A DNA stretch of 64,000 bases from Thiogranum longum (lineage in GTDB: Bacteria > Pseudomonadota > Gammaproteobacteria > DSM-19610), in contig NZ_SMFX01000001.1 in NCBI RefSeq assembly GCF_004339085.1, forward strand, positions 310,001 through 374,000, read 5' to 3'. The stretch's first letter is position 1. Every line of letters begins with the position of its first letter. Made by a program: the position numbers and the translations under genes. Shown here in pieces: positions 60,436-64,000 of the stretch. A model generated the notes under the pieces. The model did no database searches and had not been told where the DNA came from. It was given only the letters and a program-made list of their open reading frames with translations.

Positions 60436-60900
60436 ATGGAAACCGTTATGGATTCGATAGAAGCAGAAAAGATGGAAACCGTAGACGAGAAAGCGAAATC
60501 CAGCAAAGAAGCCGCCAGTGATGACGGGTTTGCGGGTCTGAAGGTCATGGTCATTGATGACTCAAAGACGATTCGCCGAACGGCTGAAACCCTGCTCAAA
60601 AAAGCTGGATGTGATGTTGTGACGGCAACCGATGGTTTCGAGGCGCTGGCCAAGATTGCCGACGAAAAACCCCGCATTATTTTTGTCGATATCATGATGC
60701 CGCGGCTGGATGGCTACCAGACCTGCGCATTGATCAAGAACAACCAGGTGTTCCGGGATACCCCGGTCGTTATGTTGTCGAGCAAGGACGGGCTGTTTGA
60801 TCGCGCACGCGGTCGCATTGTGGGTTCTGACCAGTATCTCACCAAACCGTTTACCAAAGATGAATTGCTGGGAGCGATCCGTGAGCACGTCATGACATGA
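60436..60900 (+). CDS. pilG: Twitching motility response regulator PilG
   Basis: A 154-residue single-domain receiver. It shows VMVIDDSKTIRRTAETLL, the phosphoacceptor aspartate in IIFVDIMMPRLDG, PVVMLSSKDGLFD and DQYLTKPFTKDEL, matching PilG, which acts downstream of ChpA on pilus extension. It has an extra charged N-terminus of about 36 residues (rich in Lys, Glu, Asp) compared with the usual 135-residue protein. It starts the pilGHIJ cluster. Confidence 0.93.
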   Translation: METVMDSIEAEKMETVDEKAKSSKEAASDDGFAGLKVMVIDDSKTIRRTAETLLKKAGCDVVTATDGFEALAKIADEKPRIIFVDIMMPRLDGYQTCALIKNNQVFRDTPVVMLSSKDGLFDRARGRIVGSDQYLTKPFTKDELLGAIREHVMT

Positions 60901-60975
60901 CGGAACGGTCCCGGGATCACGCCGCCAGCGGCGTACCCGTTGTGGAGCAGTAACCAACTCTAGGGGAAGAAAGAA

Positions 60976-61344
60976 ATGGCACAAATTTTGATTGTAGATG
61001 ATTCACCGACCGAAGCCCACATTCTGAAAGGCATGCTCGAGAAGAACGGTTTCGAAATCGAAACGGCCGAGAACGGTACTGAAGGTATCGAGCGCGCCAA
61101 GGAGCTGAAACCGGATCTCATCCTGATGGATGTCGTGATGCCGGGATTGAACGGGTTCCAGGCGACGCGTCAGCTGACGAAGAATACAGAGACAGCTGAT
61201 ATCCCGGTGATCATCGTGACGACTAAGGACCAGGAGACGGATCGTGTCTGGGGTCTGCGCCAGGGCGCAAAGGACTTCCTGACCAAGCCGGTTGCTGAAA
61301 AAACACTGATGGAAAAAATCAACGCGATTCTGGCGGCTGCCTGA
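60976..61344 (+). CDS. pilH: Twitching motility response regulator PilH
   Basis: A 122-residue receiver: MAQILIVDDSPTEAHILKGM, aspartate in LILMDVVMPGLNGFQ, IIVTTKDQETDRVWG and KDFLTKPVAEKTL. The sequence is typical of PilH, which in Pseudomonas draws phosphate from ChpA and favours retraction. AGGGGAAG precedes the ATG, 75 bases after pilG. Confidence 0.94.
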   Translation: MAQILIVDDSPTEAHILKGMLEKNGFEIETAENGTEGIERAKELKPDLILMDVVMPGLNGFQATRQLTKNTETADIPVIIVTTKDQETDRVWGLRQGAKDFLTKPVAEKTLMEKINAILAAA

Positions 61345-61355
61345 GGATCAGGGAT

Positions 61356-61901
61356 ATGTCTGCACAAGATTTCGACACACCACTGGAATGGCTGGTTCAC
61401 CTGGAAAGATGTTGTCTGAACCATGCGCACGGCCTCCCTCAGCAGGAAGAAGGTGATGATGAATGGATCGGAATTGGATTCCGTCTAGGGGGTCTTGATC
61501 TTGTTGCACCGTTGGGTGAGGTTGCAGAGATTCTCACGCCGCCCTCTTTGTCAAAAGTGCCGCGGACCAAAGCATGGGTCTGTGGTATTGCAAATGTTCG
61601 CGGGAACCTGATGCCGATTATGGATCTTCAGGGCTATCTTCACGACAGGCCGGCAGTATTGAACCGGCGTAGTCGAATTCTTGTTGTAAATCACAACGGG
61701 GTCTATTCGGGACTGGTTGTCGACGCGGTGCTGGGGCTCCGACACTTCAGGGAAGACCAGCGTTGTGATGAATTGCCGGGCGATGATGAGAAGATTTATC
61801 CGTATCTGAAGCATGGATTCCGTTCGGGTGCCGAGCACTGGGGTGTGTTCAGTATGTACGATCTGGCTGAAAGGCCACAGTTTTTGCAGGCCGCAGTCTA
61901 G
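61356..61901 (+). CDS. pilI: CheW-like adaptor PilI
   Basis: A 181-residue protein with a CheW domain (about 35-175): IGFRLGGLDLVAPLGEVAEIL, VCGIANVRGNLMPIMDL and SRILVVNHNGVYSGLVVDAVLG. It should link the receptor PilJ to the histidine kinase ChpA. It starts 11 bases after pilH. Confidence 0.93.
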   Translation: MSAQDFDTPLEWLVHLERCCLNHAHGLPQQEEGDDEWIGIGFRLGGLDLVAPLGEVAEILTPPSLSKVPRTKAWVCGIANVRGNLMPIMDLQGYLHDRPAVLNRRSRILVVNHNGVYSGLVVDAVLGLRHFREDQRCDELPGDDEKIYPYLKHGFRSGAEHWGVFSMYDLAERPQFLQAAV

Positions 61902-61977
61902 TGGTCAGGAAAAGGTTAGTTCTTTGTAGTAATCCAATTGGGGAAGACGATCAGCTGAATAGGTCAGGAGACGAAGC

Positions 61978-63996
61978 ATGAGTACAGCGACACAGTCCCA
62001 CGTAAAGGTGGGCTCACATAAAAGGACGATGTATCTGATTGCAGCACTTCTGCTGTCATTGGGCGCCATGGTCAGCGTATTCTGGTACGTTGGCATTCAG
62101 GCCAACTATGACAAGGAGTACATCGGGTACACCAGTGAACAGCAGGTGCTTTCCCAGCAGATTGCGAAGTACGCGCTGGAGGCATCTTCGGGCGTGGACA
62201 GTGCATTCGACCAGCTGGTCCAGTACCGTGATCGATTTGAGCAGATTCTTGGTTACGAGGAAAATGGTAACGTGGTTACCGGGCTTCCTCCGAGTAGCGA
62301 GGCCATCAAGGATGACCTGGAGGCGATGAAAGCGTCCTGGTCGAAGTTCCGTGAAAGTATTGACTTCGTTGTGGACGGAAAGGAAAGCGTGGCAGTCGTT
62401 TCCGAGGCCAGTAAGGTCATAAATGAAATCATGCCAAAGCTGCAGGCCTACGATGAAGAGATCGTGGATATCCTGATGAACAGCAAGGCCAGTCGCGAAA
62501 CCATTAACATCGCAACACGCCAGCTTATGCTGAGTCAGCGTATAGCAAACAACATCAACCACGCACTGAGCGGTGAAGGTGTGGAGACGGCGATTGAGCG
62601 GTTCTCCGAGGACGTCGAAGCGTACGGCACGGTGCTGGATGGCATGGTTCGTGGTAACGACACCATGAAGATGGTCAAGAACGAAGACGTACAGACCAAA
62701 CTGTTTGAAACGTCGATGCTGTTTACCATTGTCTCGGATTATGTTGAAGAGTTGCTCGACATGTCTGAAGATCTGCTGGAGATTCAGAAATCAGCCAGGA
62801 GCATAGCATCCCAGTCTGACGAGCTGTTTGCCGGTGCGCTGCGCTTGCAGAATGCCTATTCGTTGGCAGCAGACCTGCGCACAGTTCAGCCCGAGATGGC
62901 ATACGTCTTTGGTGTAGTCAGTCTCCTGGTGCTGTTCCTGCTGGGTATGCAGGTGTATCGCGATCAGGAAACCCGTCGTAAACAGGCAGAGAAAGAAAAC
63001 ACCGACAACCAGGAAGCTATTCTTCGTCTTCTTGATGAAATGGGCAACCTGGCCGATGGTGATTTGACAACTTATGCTACTGTGACCGAGGATTTTACCG
63101 GCGCTATTGCTGACTCGGTCAACTATACCATCGACGCCCTGCGTGACATGGTGACGACCATCAATGAAACATCCGGCCAGGTATCGGCGGCAGCCAGGCA
63201 GACGCAGGAAACTGCGCAGCACCTGACAGAAGCCAGTAGTCACCAGGCAGAAGAGATCACCACTGCCACAACAGCGATTAACGAGATGGCCGTATCGATC
63301 GACGAAGTGTCCCGCAATGCCGAGGACACGGAACAGATGGCGGTGAAATCGGTTGAATTCGCCGGTAAGGGTGGTGACACCGTTCGTCGTAACATCGAAG
63401 GTATGGATCGCATTCGTGAAAACATCCAGGAAACGTCGAAACGTATCAAGCGCCTGGGCGAAAGCTCCCAGGAAATCGGTGATATCGTTGAACTGATCAA
63501 CGACATCGCAGAGCAGACCAACATCCTGGCATTGAACGCCGCTATCCAGGCGGCAATGGCTGGTGAAGCAGGCCGTGGTTTCGCGGTGGTTGCTGATGAA
63601 GTCCAGCGTCTCGCTGAGCGTTCAGGTAATGCTACCAAGCAGATTGAAGCACTCGTTAAAACCATCCAGACCGATACCAATGAAGCGGTTATCTCCATGG
63701 AGCAGAGTACTGCGGGTGTGGTAAACGGTGCACGACTGGCCGAGGAGTCCGGGGAAGCGCTGGATGAGATCATGAATGTGTCTGATGACCTTTCTTCCCT
63801 GATCCAGAACATCTCTGCATCTGCCCGCCAGCAGTCCAAAGCGGCAGCGAATATCTCCGAAACCATGCATGTTATTCAGGAGATCACGACCCAGACATCT
63901 GCCGGTACCAACGAAACGGCAGCATCCATCGGTAATCTGGCAGGTCTTGCAGACGAGATGGGCGGATCAGTCGCCGGCTTCAAGCTTCCGGAATAA
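61978..63996 (+). CDS. pilJ: Type IV pilus chemoreceptor PilJ
   Basis: A 672-residue methyl-accepting protein. The first helix (about 19-40) and second helix (about 310-330) flank two periplasmic PilJ-type domains, followed by a HAMP region and a signalling coiled coil with the hairpin tip [30 protein letters not shown]. The A-M in place of the more common A-R after the Q-A-A is a small variation. The stop is four bases before the window edge; chpA/pilL should follow. Confidence 0.95.
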   Translation: MSTATQSHVKVGSHKRTMYLIAALLLSLGAMVSVFWYVGIQANYDKEYIGYTSEQQVLSQQIAKYALEASSGVDSAFDQLVQYRDRFEQILGYEENGNVVTGLPPSSEAIKDDLEAMKASWSKFRESIDFVVDGKESVAVVSEASKVINEIMPKLQAYDEEIVDILMNSKASRETINIATRQLMLSQRIANNINHALSGEGVETAIERFSEDVEAYGTVLDGMVRGNDTMKMVKNEDVQTKLFETSMLFTIVSDYVEELLDMSEDLLEIQKSARSIASQSDELFAGALRLQNAYSLAADLRTVQPEMAYVFGVVSLLVLFLLGMQVYRDQETRRKQAEKENTDNQEAILRLLDEMGNLADGDLTTYATVTEDFTGAIADSVNYTIDALRDMVTTINETSGQVSAAARQTQETAQHLTEASSHQAEEITTATTAINEMAVSIDEVSRNAEDTEQMAVKSVEFAGKGGDTVRRNIEGMDRIRENIQETSKRIKRLGESSQEIGDIVELINDIAEQTNILALNAAIQAAMAGEAGRGFAVVADEVQRLAERSGNATKQIEALVKTIQTDTNEAVISMEQSTAGVVNGARLAEESGEALDEIMNVSDDLSSLIQNISASARQQSKAAANISETMHVIQEITTQTSAGTNETAASIGNLAGLADEMGGSVAGFKLPE

Positions 63997-64000
63997 CGGA

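Overview
The window looks like chromosome from an aerobic to microaerobic gammaproteobacterium, moderately GC-rich by eye. Several gene strings match those of Pseudomonas-like and Chromatiales-like genomes: coaBC-dut-algC-argB, proC-yggT-yggU beside pilT-pilU, pyrB-pyrC'-pyrR-ruvX-yqgE-tonB-gshB-pilGHIJ, and rpoH near ftsXEY. I see no phage, insertion sequence, CRISPR array, tRNA or rRNA. The genus is not determinable from the sequence alone.

Region 1 (1-11400) is respiratory. It holds the tail of an aa3-type oxidase assembly cluster (DUF2909 twin-membrane protein, SURF1, a SCO/thioredoxin-like protein, heme O synthase), then a full cbb3 oxidase locus: ccoN, ccoO, ccoQ, ccoP, the ferredoxin ccoG, a FixH-like protein with extra membrane helices, the copper ATPase ccoI, ccoS and a 30-residue membrane peptide resembling CcoM. 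A terminator closes it.

Region 2 (11400-23300) is housekeeping. It has rpoH under a perfect CIRCE operator, a double-receiver GGEEF protein, ftsX-ftsE-ftsY, a tandem pair of M16 peptidases, a secreted lamin-tail protein with a PEP-CTERM-like end, rsmD, coaD, a YfhL-type ferredoxin and gamma-glutamyltransferase.

Region 3 (23300-34000) has mutM, a GldFG-like ABC exporter with a DUF4340 protein, a divergent globin-coupled diguanylate cyclase, a hydantoinase A gene broken by an in-frame TGA, an EAL-HDOD regulator and a fatty acyl desaturase.

Region 4 (34000-46400) has rpmB-rpmG, radC, coaBC-dut-algC-argB, a DUF4124 protein, two TauE/SafE-type membrane proteins, pyrE, exonuclease III, an AmpG-like permease and a DUF4426 protein. 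Between the first tauE-like gene and pyrE lie two related, highly structured palindromic elements. Their long arms pair perfectly within each copy but differ between copies, which is compensatory change. This is the most interesting unexplained signal in the window.

Region 5 (46400-64000) has a bacterial dynamin-like GTPase, proC-yggT-yggU, the twitching motors pilT-pilU, a pyrimidine cluster (pyrK-like, non-catalytic pyrC', pyrB, pyrR) run together with ruvX and yqgE, a TonB-like protein, apbE, gshB and the start of the Pil-Chp chemosensory operon (pilG, pilH, pilI, pilJ). Type IV pilus motility, c-di-GMP signalling and low-oxygen respiration are the recurring themes.
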